Counted from the stretch's first letter, positions 17,023-24,960 are shown. The stretch is DNA of 64,000 bases from UBA1926 sp036732005 (GCA_036732005.1 DAINDF010000007.1:144730-208729); one strand, 5' to 3'. Translations and numbers: made by a program. Notes: generated by a model not told the origin, from the letters alone.

Positions 17023-18228
17023 CTACGGGCGCCCGTAGGCCTCCCACACCCACGCGTTCCCGTTCCATACGCACCCGTAGAAGTTCCCGTCAACGCCCTT
17101 GACGATCGCGCGGTCACCGCCGTTCGCCACGGCCGCCCCCGCTTCATCGATGCTTACACCGAATGGCGTCCCGTGGTCGAACCAGACCCATTGCCCACTC
17201 CCGGAGTCGTAGTACAACTGCAGCAGTGTTCTGGTGTTCCCGCCGGCATGATCCCAGTCGCCGGTGACGAAGAGCTTGCCGTCTCCGATGGCGGCCGCCG
17301 GCGAGTCGATCCGCCAACCGAACGGCGAGCCGTGGTTGTGCCACTGCCAGTTTGCGCCGTTGAACCAGCGCTGCCGCAGCGTACCGTCGTTGCATGTGAC
17401 GAAGACCTTGTTGGTCGGCATGCCCGCCCCGACGGAAGCGGCCCTGACCGCTTTGGTGAACAACCCTCCCTGCACGGGGAAACCGTGATCGAGCCAGGTC
17501 CACCCCACACCCGCCTGATCCCACAGGTGCAGGAGCTTGCCCTTGTGGCTGGTCACGAAGACATGGCCGTCGGCCATCACGCAAGGCCTCTGCGCAGGGA
17601 TCTTGTCGTTGCGCGGATAGCCGAAGTTCGTGGAGACACTGCTCCACTGGACGAAGCGTTCGTGCAGGTTGTTGCTTCCGGTCACGAAGACGCGGTTGAG
17701 GTACATGATGTCGCTGGGCGTCGCGGGCCTGTCGAACCCCAAATAAGGCGGCTGCAGGATCTGCGGCGTCCCGCCGGGCTCCCAGGAAAGGAGGCGGAGC
17801 TCGGTCGACGGGTCTGTCGCGGTGAAGTAGAACCCGCCGGTGAATGAAAGCGACGACGGCGCCGAGAAGTCGAGGTGATCCCCGAACGCACCGTGGTCGT
17901 CCCATTGCCCCGGATTGGCGACCCACTCGTGGATGCGGATCTGCTGCCCCTCATCCTCGATGACAAAGAAGTTGCCGTTGAGGCCGACCGCCCCGGGTGC
18001 CGACATGATCTGGCCCTGTACCGGCGTGCCGCTCGCGACAAGTGCCGCTGCCGCCGCGGTGGCCAGGACCCGGGCCGATCGGCACCACGCATCGATTGCG
18101 CCACCCGCGGCCCGGAGTCTCCGTTTCTGGGGCGGCCGCTTCGTCGAACCTCCGCCGTGCTGGTTCGGCCCAGCTGCGCCAACGCGAGGCGGACCATTGG
18201 TGACGCTTGAGCGGCAAGTGTGTTTCAT
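17023..18228 (-). CDS. Secreted beta-propeller-like repeat protein
   Basis: 401 residues from ATG 18228, with GGAG 8 bases upstream. A long charged leader of about 60 residues precedes a signal-like segment (SARVLATAAAAALVASGTPVQGQ). The rest is built from about six repeats of some 50 residues with strand pattern KVFVTCNDGTLRQRW ... W.WxxHGxPFG: QWDDHGAFG, WTWLDHGFPV, WQWHNHGSPFG, WVWFDHGTPFG. This is the look of a lectin-type beta-propeller (PLL/fucose-lectin style), but I cannot assign a ligand. It lies between two direct repeats, with somewhat lower GC than its surroundings, and may be a transferred cassette. Confidence 0.7.
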   Translation of the reverse strand: MKHTCRSSVTNGPPRVGAAGPNQHGGGSTKRPPQKRRLRAAGGAIDAWCRSARVLATAAAAALVASGTPVQGQIMSAPGAVGLNGNFFVIEDEGQQIRIHEWVANPGQWDDHGAFGDHLDFSAPSSLSFTGGFYFTATDPSTELRLLSWEPGGTPQILQPPYLGFDRPATPSDIMYLNRVFVTGSNNLHERFVQWSSVSTNFGYPRNDKIPAQRPCVMADGHVFVTSHKGKLLHLWDQAGVGWTWLDHGFPVQGGLFTKAVRAASVGAGMPTNKVFVTCNDGTLRQRWFNGANWQWHNHGSPFGWRIDSPAAAIGDGKLFVTGDWDHAGGNTRTLLQLYYDSGSGQWVWFDHGTPFGVSIDEAGAAVANGGDRAIVKGVDGNFYGCVWNGNAWVWEAYGRP

Positions 18229-18321
18229 GGTGTGGGCTCCTTTGACTCCGATCACAGACAAGCAGCGGTTCGCGGGCGGGCTGAACGGTCGACCGCCTCA
18301 GGCACCCAACGGCACCTGTCA

Positions 18322-18340
18322 GAGACTCTCACTCTGATCC
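18322..18340 (-). promoter_or_regulatory. Shared upstream motif, copy 2
   Basis: GAGACTCTCACTCTGATCC, 17 of 19 identical to 3791-3809. It lies about 95 bases before the start of the beta-propeller gene, between the gene and its right-hand direct repeat. Confidence 0.4.
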
Positions 18341-18504
18341 GCTTTTTCTAGACCTCCATCGCGCTGACTCCCGAATCAGGTCTCGGCGCGAGCGGAGTTG
18401 GCGAGGTTGCAGCAAGGACGCACGGCGCTCCGGGCGCCCGCGACGCGGTTGGCTCCGGCTGCGGGGGAACCGGGCGAGCCGGGCTGCTTCCTTCCGAGCC
18501 CCCT

Positions 18505-18768
18505 CGTTCGGACTGGGGCTCCGGGCGGGGGTGCGGGGACGGAGGCCAGGAATGGAGGCCGCTTTGGCCGCGCGAGGGCGTGGCGTGGAGGACGGCTCAG
18601 GTGGGCCGGCCCTCTCCTGTCTCATTCTCGGATGCGGGGGAAGTTTCCCCCGCACCCCCACCTGCTGGATGATCGCGCGACGCGGGCTCCGGGTGGGGGT
18701 GCGGGGGTGGAGGGCTTGCGTCGGCGGTGGGCACTGGCGGGCGAGCCGCTAGTGGCACCCGGCGCCTC
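18505..18768. repeat. Direct repeat, right copy (~250 bp)
   Basis: Counterpart of 16683-16940, same orientation. The whole 18229-18900 interval lacks a gene I can support: besides the repeat and the 18322-18340 motif it contains a stretch resembling the 5' half of a tRNA near 18836-18880 (see findings). Confidence 0.8.
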
Positions 18769-18900
18769 ATCCTCGGTCATCGACCCAGTAGAACGCCCTC
18801 TCCGCGGGCCGTCAAATGGTTTCTACGGAGCACCGGCACGGCCGTGGCGCAATTGGATAGATGGACCAGGATTCAACGAAGCCATCCGCCGCAGAAGAAC

Positions 18901-19683
18901 TTACTTTTCATCTGCTCCATCACCGCTTTGATGCCAATCGTCGCCTCCCAATTCTTGGCCTTTCCTAGGAAGATCAAGCCAACAATCCGGGTCCAGCCCA
19001 GATTCTAGACAGAAGCGATTCCAAGCAATCGATCTGAATCCGTGTGACGCAAACTCTCGTACCAACGAATCATCTAGATCACTCTTCGCCAGCTTCCGAA
19101 GATGCCTAGTCCAAAGGCGATCTTTGACGCAACCGATCACATCATATGGCGCAGTTAAGATCGCCTGATCGTAAGCGAATGTCGTGTCGAATATCTGAGC
19201 GTGAATAATATTTACAATGCTAAATAGATCTTCAATGCAGCGTTCGAACTTTGATCGGACAAATGTCGGTCGCTCGTCTTCTCCCAGTGCGACCCTGCTG
19301 TCAATGTGGACAGATACCTTGTTCCGCACAAGGCGGATCGGATCGAGATCTCGCTCAAGTTGCTTGATCTTGCTATCAAGCTCCTCCGAAGCCGTGGCAT
19401 CCAACCATTGCTTGGCCTGTTCCACTACGCGACCCAACGACAAGTTGTGCGATTTTCCTGTCTCTGGCGGATCAGTAAGTGCACAGAGCCTGACCAGACA
19501 ACTCCGGTACAACGAGCCCTGAATCAGATAAAAGAACTCGCCGCAACCTCGGTTGAGTACGCGGACTGTCTGTTCATCAAAGTAGAGGCGAGAAAAGAGC
19601 TTCCACTCGAACGCGATGTCCACGACGAAGCGATGGAATTTCTCGAACGCGGGCCATTCCTCCATCGTGGCTGGTTTACTCAC
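18901..19683 (-). CDS. AbiU2-like HEPN-family protein
   Basis: 260 residues. The pattern FHRFVVDIAFEWKLFSRLYF, then VRVLNRGCGEFFYLIQGSLYRSCLVRLCALTDPPETGKSHNLSLGRVVEQA, and later RNKVSVHIDSR resembles the AbiU2 HEPN-like domain family, linked to abortive infection. The RNKVSVH string is an Rx4-6H HEPN ribonuclease-type motif. The GTG start at 19683 overlaps the stop of the 38-codon mutase fragment (GTGA), which decided the start; ATG 19665 is the alternative. GC content is clearly lower than in the surrounding genes, so this is probably acquired. Together with mntA-hepT upstream it forms a putative defence chain. Confidence 0.6.
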   Translation of the reverse strand: MSKPATMEEWPAFEKFHRFVVDIAFEWKLFSRLYFDEQTVRVLNRGCGEFFYLIQGSLYRSCLVRLCALTDPPETGKSHNLSLGRVVEQAKQWLDATASEELDSKIKQLERDLDPIRLVRNKVSVHIDSRVALGEDERPTFVRSKFERCIEDLFSIVNIIHAQIFDTTFAYDQAILTAPYDVIGCVKDRLWTRHLRKLAKSDLDDSLVREFASHGFRSIAWNRFCLESGLDPDCWLDLPRKGQELGGDDWHQSGDGADEK

Positions 19684-19796
19684 CACTCCGGCCCGCCCGT
19701 GTACCGCCCGTAGGTATCCGCCATCGCCGGCACTAGTTCGCCCAGCGAGTGGTTGGCCGGTATGTCGTTTGGCAGGGCCGGCTTGGCGTTGGTCAT
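19680..19796 (-). pseudogene. 38-codon duplicated 3' end of the acyl-CoA mutase gene
   Basis: Reads from ATG 19796 to TGA 19680 and ends GELVPAMADTYGRYTGGPEW, against GEMVQAMADIYGRYTGGPEW at the end of the mutase (20470-22227). The nucleotide match is strongest over the last 50 bases (about 95%) and falls to some 65% further in. Its ATG overlaps the hepT stop (ATGA) and its TGA overlaps the next GTG (GTGA). It looks like the stump of a second, diverged mutase copy left on the far side of the mntA-hepT insertion. It could still be translated as a coupling peptide. Confidence 0.8.
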
Positions 19797-20158
19797 TGGG
19801 CCTCCGAGGGGTCACCCAACTCGGCTCGCAGACTGTCGATTTCATCGGCCAACCGCGGCATGTCGGTCTCGATGACGCTCCAGACGGTGGCGTGGTCGAT
19901 GAGGGCGTAGCCGTGGACGAGGATGTTCCGGAAGTCGATGATGCGCCGGGCGTGGGTGATGCGGGGTTCGAACGCCGGGTCGAGTTTGAGCAGGGCCCCG
20001 AGGGCCTCGCCGATGGTGATGAACTGCCGTTCGGCGATGGCGCGGAGTTTCCAGTCGGCGGTGTAGTCCTCGCGCGTTCTGCCCTTGGCCACCTCGCGTA
20101 TGTGGTCGCACGCCTCGGCGATGTCGGCGAGCAGGGCCCGCGGGTCACGCGGCGGCAT
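19793..20158 (-). CDS. hepT: HepT-type HEPN ribonuclease toxin (DUF86)
   Basis: 121 residues. DUF86 features: helical N-terminus with LLADIAEACDHIREVAKGRT, middle ERQFITIGEALGALLKLDP, and RRIIDFRNILVHGYALID containing the Rx4HxY active-site motif (RNILVHGY). In characterised MntA-HepT systems HepT is an RNase and MntA AMPylates its Tyr to silence it. The Tyr of HGY is present here. Overlaps mntA by 14 bases, in the usual order antitoxin first. Confidence 0.9.
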   Translation of the reverse strand: MPPRDPRALLADIAEACDHIREVAKGRTREDYTADWKLRAIAERQFITIGEALGALLKLDPAFEPRITHARRIIDFRNILVHGYALIDHATVWSVIETDMPRLADEIDSLRAELGDPSEAQ

Positions 20159-20459
20159 AGAGACTGACCTTGGACTGTTCGATGCTGGCGGCGACGAACG
20201 GGTTGGTGAGGGCCGGGGCCTCGAGCAGGTCGACCGGGCGGCCGAGCAATGCGGCGAGGTCGTCGCGGAGGGCGAAGTAGGCCCCGGAGAGGCCGGTCCT
20301 CGGCGCGTCGGGCAGGAACTCGACGAGGAAGTCGAGGTCGCTCGTGGCGGGGTTGAAGCCGTGCGAGGTCGCGGAGCCGAAGACGGAGAGGGAGCGGACC
20401 CGGTGCCGCTCGCAGAGGGCTCGGATTGCGGGCAGGTTGGCTTGGAGCAGGCCGATCAT
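20145..20459 (-). CDS. mntA: MntA-type nucleotidyltransferase antitoxin
   Basis: 104 residues. The minimal nucleotidyltransferase core reads SLSVFGSATSHGFNPATSDLDFLVEF, with the Gly-Ser and the DLD metal-binding pair, and a third acidic position in RPVDLLEAPAL. Known family members add AMP to HepT. The start lies 10 bases after the mutase stop, so the pair is in the mutase transcript or has its own promoter inside the mutase gene. Confidence 0.9.
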   Translation of the reverse strand: MIGLLQANLPAIRALCERHRVRSLSVFGSATSHGFNPATSDLDFLVEFLPDAPRTGLSGAYFALRDDLAALLGRPVDLLEAPALTNPFVAASIEQSKVSLYAAA

Positions 20460-20469
20460 GCCCAAGAGT

Positions 20470-22227
20470 CTACCACTCCGGCCCGCCCGTGTACCGTCCG
20501 TAGATATCCGCCATCGCCTGCACCATCTCGCCCAGGGTGCAGTTGGCCAGGGCGCCGTCAACAAGGGCCGGCATGACATTCTCGTTGGCGCGGCAGGACT
20601 CGCGGATGGTGTCGAGGGCCTTCGCGACGGCGGCCGGGTCGCGGGCTTTCTTGAACTTCGCGAGGCGGTCGACCTGCTCGGTCTCGACCGAGTCGGGGAT
20701 GACGAGGATGTCGATGGGGCGGTCCTCGTTCTCGTCGGCGTACTCGTTGACGCCGACGATGATGCGGTCGTGGGCCTCGCACTCCTCGGAGTAGCGGTAG
20801 CTCGCCTCGGCGATCTGGCGGCGGAAGTAGCCCTTGTGGATGCCCTCGATGACGCCGCCGCGGTAGAAGGAAAGGGCGGGGCCGTCGGAGGAGTTGGAGG
20901 GCGTGACAGGCGGGACGCCTGTCCCACCGGGGGTCCAGGGGCCGCCGGCCATGCTGTCGATGTCGGCGATGTAGGCGAGGGCCTCCTCTTCGACCTTGTC
21001 GGTGAGGGTCTCGATGAACCAGGAGCCGCCGAGGGGGTCGGTGGTGCGGGTGACGCCGGTCTCGTGGGCGAGGATCTGCTGGGTGCGCAGGGCGACGGTG
21101 ACGGCCTGCTCGGTGGGCAGGCCCAGGGTCTCGTCCATGGAGTCGGTGTGGAGGCTCTGGCACCCGCCCAGGACGGCGGCCATGGCCTGGTAGGCAACGC
21201 GGACGATGTTGTTGAGGGGCTGCTGCTCGGTGAGGGAGCAGCCGGCGGTCTGGACATGGGTCTTCATGAACCAGGATCGTTCGTTCTTGGCGCCGTAGCG
21301 GTCGCGCATCATGCGGGCCCAGATGCGTCGGGCGGCGCGGAGCTTGGCGATCTCCTCGAAGAACTCGTTGTGGCTGTTGAAGAAGAAGGAGAGACGCGGG
21401 GCGAACTGATCGATGTCGAGCCCGCGGTGGAGGCAGGCCTCGACATACTCCATGCCGTCGCGGAGGGTGAAGGCGAGTTCCTGGGTGGCGCTGCTGCCCG
21501 CCTCGCGGATGTGGTAGCCCGAGATCGAGACGCTGTTCCACCGGGGCACGAATTGCGACTGGAACTCGATGGTGTCCACGACGAGCTTGACGGAGGCCTC
21601 GGGGGGATAGATGAACTCGTTCTGGGCGTGGAACTCCTTGAGGATGTCGTTCTGCAGCGTGCCTCCCAGCGTCTCCCACCCGATGCCGCGCTGGCGGGCC
21701 ATCGCGAGGTACATCGCCCAGATGACGGCGGCGGGCCCGTTGATGGTCTGGCTGACGGTGACCTTGTCGATGGGGATGTCGGCGTAGAGGCGGTGCATGT
21801 CCTCGATGGTGTCGATGGCAACGCCGCACTTGCCGACCTCGCCCATGCTGAGCGGGTCGTCGGAGTCACGCCCCATGAGGGTGGGCAGGTCGAAGGCGGT
21901 GGAGAGGCCCGTGTTGGCCTTGGTCTTGCTGGTCTTGGCCGCTTCGAGGAGGTACTTGAAGCGTTTGTTGGTGTCGTCGGCCGAGCCGAAGCCGGCGAAC
22001 TGCCGCATGGTCCAGAGGCGGGTGCGGTAGCCCTCGGGGAAGAGACCGCGGGTGTAGGGGAACTCGCCCGGGGCGGCGATGTCGCGGGCGATGTGGCGGA
22101 GGGACTCGGGGGGCGAGTCGGGCCCGTACAGCGGGTCGAGGACGATGCCGGAGATGGTGACGGCGTGGGGGTCGACCCGGCCGGTCGCGTCGATCCCGGG
22201 GCCGGAGTAGGAGTGGGCGGTGGTCAT
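20470..22227 (-). CDS. Acyl-CoA mutase large subunit (isobutyryl-/methylmalonyl-CoA mutase type)
   Basis: 585 residues from ATG 22227 (GAGGAG upstream). This is the B12-dependent mutase TIM barrel without the C-terminal B12-binding domain, so a separate small subunit is needed. Key parts: PYTRGLFPEGYRTRLWTMRQ, STAFDLPTLMGRDSDDP, SQTINGPAAVIWAMY, LQNDILKEFHAQNEFIYPP, SISGYHIREAG. At the two positions that set substrate in this family (Tyr89/Arg207 in methylmalonyl-CoA mutase) it has Phe77 and Gln202, as in isobutyryl-CoA mutase. About 30 residues carrying GTGVPPV, from a palindromic repeat, are inserted near residue 430. The 3-hydroxybutyryl-CoA dehydrogenase at 26119 would fit a C4 acyl-CoA route. 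Confidence 0.9.
   Translation of the reverse strand: MTTAHSYSGPGIDATGRVDPHAVTISGIVLDPLYGPDSPPESLRHIARDIAAPGEFPYTRGLFPEGYRTRLWTMRQFAGFGSADDTNKRFKYLLEAAKTSKTKANTGLSTAFDLPTLMGRDSDDPLSMGEVGKCGVAIDTIEDMHRLYADIPIDKVTVSQTINGPAAVIWAMYLAMARQRGIGWETLGGTLQNDILKEFHAQNEFIYPPEASVKLVVDTIEFQSQFVPRWNSVSISGYHIREAGSSATQELAFTLRDGMEYVEACLHRGLDIDQFAPRLSFFFNSHNEFFEEIAKLRAARRIWARMMRDRYGAKNERSWFMKTHVQTAGCSLTEQQPLNNIVRVAYQAMAAVLGGCQSLHTDSMDETLGLPTEQAVTVALRTQQILAHETGVTRTTDPLGGSWFIETLTDKVEEEALAYIADIDSMAGGPWTPGGTGVPPVTPSNSSDGPALSFYRGGVIEGIHKGYFRRQIAEASYRYSEECEAHDRIIVGVNEYADENEDRPIDILVIPDSVETEQVDRLAKFKKARDPAAVAKALDTIRESCRANENVMPALVDGALANCTLGEMVQAMADIYGRYTGGPEW
20905..20927. repeat. Palindromic element inside the mutase gene
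   Basis: GACAGGCGGGACGCCTGTCCCAC: a 9-10-bp inverted repeat of the family also found at 45916-45946, 46079-46102 and four times within 48317-48466. Its minus-strand reading here is GTGVPPV, inside a stretch (GPWTPGG...SDGPALSFYRG) that has no counterpart in mutases I know. Confidence 0.85.
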
Positions 22228-22435
22228 CGGCGGGCTCCTCACGGGGTGATTTCCCATGATAGGGGGCCCTGTGGCGCACACCTACGGCATTCGGGGGCCA
22301 CGCACGCGGCCGGGTGAATCCGACGGGCGGGGGGCTCGAAGCGAACGCCGTGCCGGATGACGCGGGGTGTCCCGCATCCGGCCGACCGGCGGACGGGCCC
22401 GTCGCCGGTCTTCGAAACTCACGGAGGCATTGATC

Positions 22436-23395
22436 ATGAATCTGACTCAGGCGATCGCTCTCGGTACGGGCCTGGCTCTCTCGATGACGGCTTCGGCGCA
22501 GTGCGGGGCGAGCAAATCCGCCTCGGCCTGCGGCGGCGGCGAGGCGGCGGTGACGCTGGCGGCCTATGCCCCCGCGTCGGGGGACATCGTGCAGACCGCG
22601 ATCGGCGCGGGCTCGTTCAAGACGCTGGTCGCGGCGGTGCAGGCCGCGGGCCTGGTCGAGACCCTCAAGGGCGAGGGCCCGTTCACGGTCTTCGCGCCGA
22701 CCGACGAGGCGTTCGCGAAGCTGCCGGAGGGCACGGTCGAGAGCCTGCTCAAGCCGGAGAACATCGAGACGCTCCGCGCGATCCTCAAGTACCATGTCGT
22801 CCCGGGCAAGGTCGGGGCGGAGAAGGTGGTGGGCCTGACCGACGCGACCACCGTGAACGGGCAGCGGGTCGATATCGCGGTCAAGGACGGCAAGGTGAAG
22901 GTCGATGACGCAAATGTCGTCAAGACCGACATCTGGACGACCAACGGCGTGATCCATGTGATCGACCGGGTGATCCTGCCCGAGACCAAGAGCATCGTCG
23001 AGGTGGCCGACGCGGCGGGCTCGTTCTCCACGCTGCTGACCGCCGCCAAGGCCGCGGGCCTCGCGGGCGTGCTCTCGGAGGGCGGCCCGTTCACGGTGTT
23101 CGCGCCGACGGACGAGGCGTTCCAGGCGCTGGGGATGAACACGATCACCGACCTGCTCAAGCCCGAGAACAAGGGCAAGCTGGCGGACATCCTCAGGTTC
23201 CATGTCGTCTCGGGCCGGGTCTACGCCGACCAGGCGATCAAGGCGGGCGCCGCCGAGACGCTGCAGGGCGGGTCGGTCAAGATCGCCCAGCAGGGCGACG
23301 CGGTGACGGTGAACGGGGCGGGCGTGGCCCAGGCCGACATCGAGGCCGCCAACGGCGTGATCCATGTGATCGACAAGGTACTGCTCCCCCACTGA
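22436..23395 (+). CDS. Secreted protein with two fasciclin (FAS1) domains
   Basis: 319 residues from ATG 22436 with GGAGG upstream. Signal peptide ALGTGLALSMTASAQ, then two FAS1 domains at about 45-180 and 185-319, each with the boxes GPFTVFAPTDEAF and NGVIHVIDRVILP / NGVIHVIDKVLLP. FAS1 domains mediate adhesion or matrix binding outside the cell. In mycobacteria the FAS1 proteins MPT70/MPT83 lie next to and are controlled by SigK/RskA; the same arrangement occurs here with the sigma and anti-sigma genes following directly. Confidence 0.92.
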   Translation: MNLTQAIALGTGLALSMTASAQCGASKSASACGGGEAAVTLAAYAPASGDIVQTAIGAGSFKTLVAAVQAAGLVETLKGEGPFTVFAPTDEAFAKLPEGTVESLLKPENIETLRAILKYHVVPGKVGAEKVVGLTDATTVNGQRVDIAVKDGKVKVDDANVVKTDIWTTNGVIHVIDRVILPETKSIVEVADAAGSFSTLLTAAKAAGLAGVLSEGGPFTVFAPTDEAFQALGMNTITDLLKPENKGKLADILRFHVVSGRVYADQAIKAGAAETLQGGSVKIAQQGDAVTVNGAGVAQADIEAANGVIHVIDKVLLPH

Positions 23396-23442
23396 TCCCG
23401 GAATCCGGGGACACCGTTCATGACCGTCGCCCTCTCGTCAGT

Positions 23443-23471
23443 TTGTGCGATTCGCGGGATCGGGCTACGAT
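23443..23471 (+). promoter_or_regulatory. Putative vegetative promoter for the ECF sigma gene
   Basis: TTGTGC and TACGAT separated by exactly 17 bases. It sits between the fasciclin gene and the sigma gene, so the sigma/anti-sigma/B12 unit may have its own promoter. It also argues against an ATG start at 23420. Confidence 0.4.
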
Positions 23472-23503
23472 CGGCGACCAGTCTGAAAGGATCGGTTGCC
23501 GGT

Positions 23504-24100
23504 TTGACTTCGGAGAGCGTCCTCCATCGTGTCGCGCGGGGTGAGCCGGGGGCGGTCGATGCGTGCATCGATCGTTTCGGGGGTCTCGTCTGGTCGCTGG
23601 CGCGGAAGCTCTGCCCCGACCGGGCCGAGGCCGAGGATGTCGTGCAGGAGATCTTCATCTCGGTCTGGAAGAGCGCGGACCGCTACGACGCGTCGATGGG
23701 GTCGGAGGCGACCTTCATCGCCACGATCGCCCGTCGGCGGCTGATCGACCGGGCGAGGAAGAAGAAGCGTTCGCTGGGGGCCGCCGCGCTCGACGAGTCG
23801 TTCGCCGTCGCCGAACCCCGCGGGTCTGCGGGGAGCGCCTCGGGTGCGGTCGGCGACGACGCGGCCCGGGCCGAGCGGGCCCTGCGTCAGCTTTCCGAGG
23901 ATCAGCAGCGGGTGCTGCGGATGTCGATCATGCACGGGCTGAGCCACGAGCAGATCGCCCGGGCGACCGATATGCCGCTGGGAACGGTCAAGACGCACAT
24001 CCGCCGCGGGCTGATCCGGGTCCGCAAGGTGCTCGAAGAACAAGGGGTTTCGGCTGCCTCCGGTCGGGTCGGAGACTCGAAGAACGAGGTGACGGCATGA
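23504..24100 (+). CDS. ECF sigma factor, SigK-like
   Basis: 198 residues if started at TTG 23504 (GAAAGGA upstream); an ATG at 23420 would add 28 poorly conserved residues and include the likely promoter. Sigma-2 reads DACIDRFGGLVWSLARKLCPDRAEAEDVVQEIFISVWK; sigma-4 LRQLSEDQQRVLRMSIMHGLSHEQIARATDMPLGTVKTHIRRGLIRVRK. The partner anti-sigma gene overlaps by ATGA, so the two are produced together. Likely held inactive at the membrane until the anti-sigma factor is released. Confidence 0.93.
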   Translation: MTSESVLHRVARGEPGAVDACIDRFGGLVWSLARKLCPDRAEAEDVVQEIFISVWKSADRYDASMGSEATFIATIARRRLIDRARKKKRSLGAAALDESFAVAEPRGSAGSASGAVGDDAARAERALRQLSEDQQRVLRMSIMHGLSHEQIARATDMPLGTVKTHIRRGLIRVRKVLEEQGVSAASGRVGDSKNEVTA

Positions 24101-24960
24101 CCCCCACGCCCCGCTCTCAGTTTGTTCCCGAGCACGACGAGCAGTTCGCCTCGCTCTTGGTCGATCGTGCCCTGTGGGGGCTCGACGAGTCCGAGGAACG
24201 ATCGCTCCGCGAGGGCCTCGGCGACGAGGCGTGCGACCGCGAGGCGGCTTCGTTCGACCGGGCGGTGGCGGCCCTGGCCGTGGCGTTGAGCGTGGCGGAC
24301 GAGCCCGTTCCCGCGTCGCTGAAGCGGTCGCTCTCGGCCGCGGGCGAGGGGTTCGCCGCCGGACGCGCGGAGGCGGGCGACCTCGCCGGGGGCGTGGCGG
24401 GCAGGATCGGGCCCGCGGGCCCGGTCGCGTGGCTGGGCTGGCTCGTCGCCGCCGCCGCGCTGGCGCTGGCCGCGATCCTCGCAACCCCGTCTCGGGAGCT
24501 GTCGGTTGAAGAGCGGCTCGCCCGCCTCGAGTCGTCCTCGCCCTCTCTGGTGCGGGCGGCCTGGCTGGGGCTGGGCGCGATCGGCGCGCCGGCTCACACG
24601 CTGGACCGGGGCGTCTCGGGCGAGGTGATCTGGTCAGAATCGGCCGACGAGGGCTTCATGCGGATCGCGGGGATCGAGCCGAACGACCCGCGGGAGTTCC
24701 AGTATCAACTCTGGATCTTCGACGCCTCCCGCCCGACGGGGGACCTGCCCGAGTTCCGGTCCGAGGGGCTCCCGGAGATCCTCACGCAGCGCCCGATCGA
24801 CGGGGGCGTCTTCGATGTGACGGCGGGCGGGGAGGTCATCGTCCCGATCGACGCCAAGCTGCCCGTGGGCGAGGGCGTCCTGTTCGCGGTGACCAGGGAG
24901 CGTCCGGGTGGGGTGGTGCAGAGCGAGCGGGACATTGTCTTCCTCGCGCTCAAAGGATGA
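24097..24960 (+). CDS. RskA-type anti-sigma factor
   Basis: 287 residues. The N-terminal cytoplasmic part (FASLLVDRALWGLDESEERSL) is the anti-sigma region, helical as in zinc-less RskA. One membrane segment, AWLGWLVAAAALALAAILATP, is at about 108-128. The outer domain has the anti-sigma-K pattern: GEVIWSESADEGFMRIAGIEPNDPREFQYQLWIFD ... GGVFDV...VIPIDAKLPVGEGVLFAVTRERPGGV. Overlaps the sigma gene by four bases. Release probably needs proteolysis of the outer domain. Confidence 0.92.
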   Translation: MTPTPRSQFVPEHDEQFASLLVDRALWGLDESEERSLREGLGDEACDREAASFDRAVAALAVALSVADEPVPASLKRSLSAAGEGFAAGRAEAGDLAGGVAGRIGPAGPVAWLGWLVAAAALALAAILATPSRELSVEERLARLESSSPSLVRAAWLGLGAIGAPAHTLDRGVSGEVIWSESADEGFMRIAGIEPNDPREFQYQLWIFDASRPTGDLPEFRSEGLPEILTQRPIDGGVFDVTAGGEVIVPIDAKLPVGEGVLFAVTRERPGGVVQSERDIVFLALKG

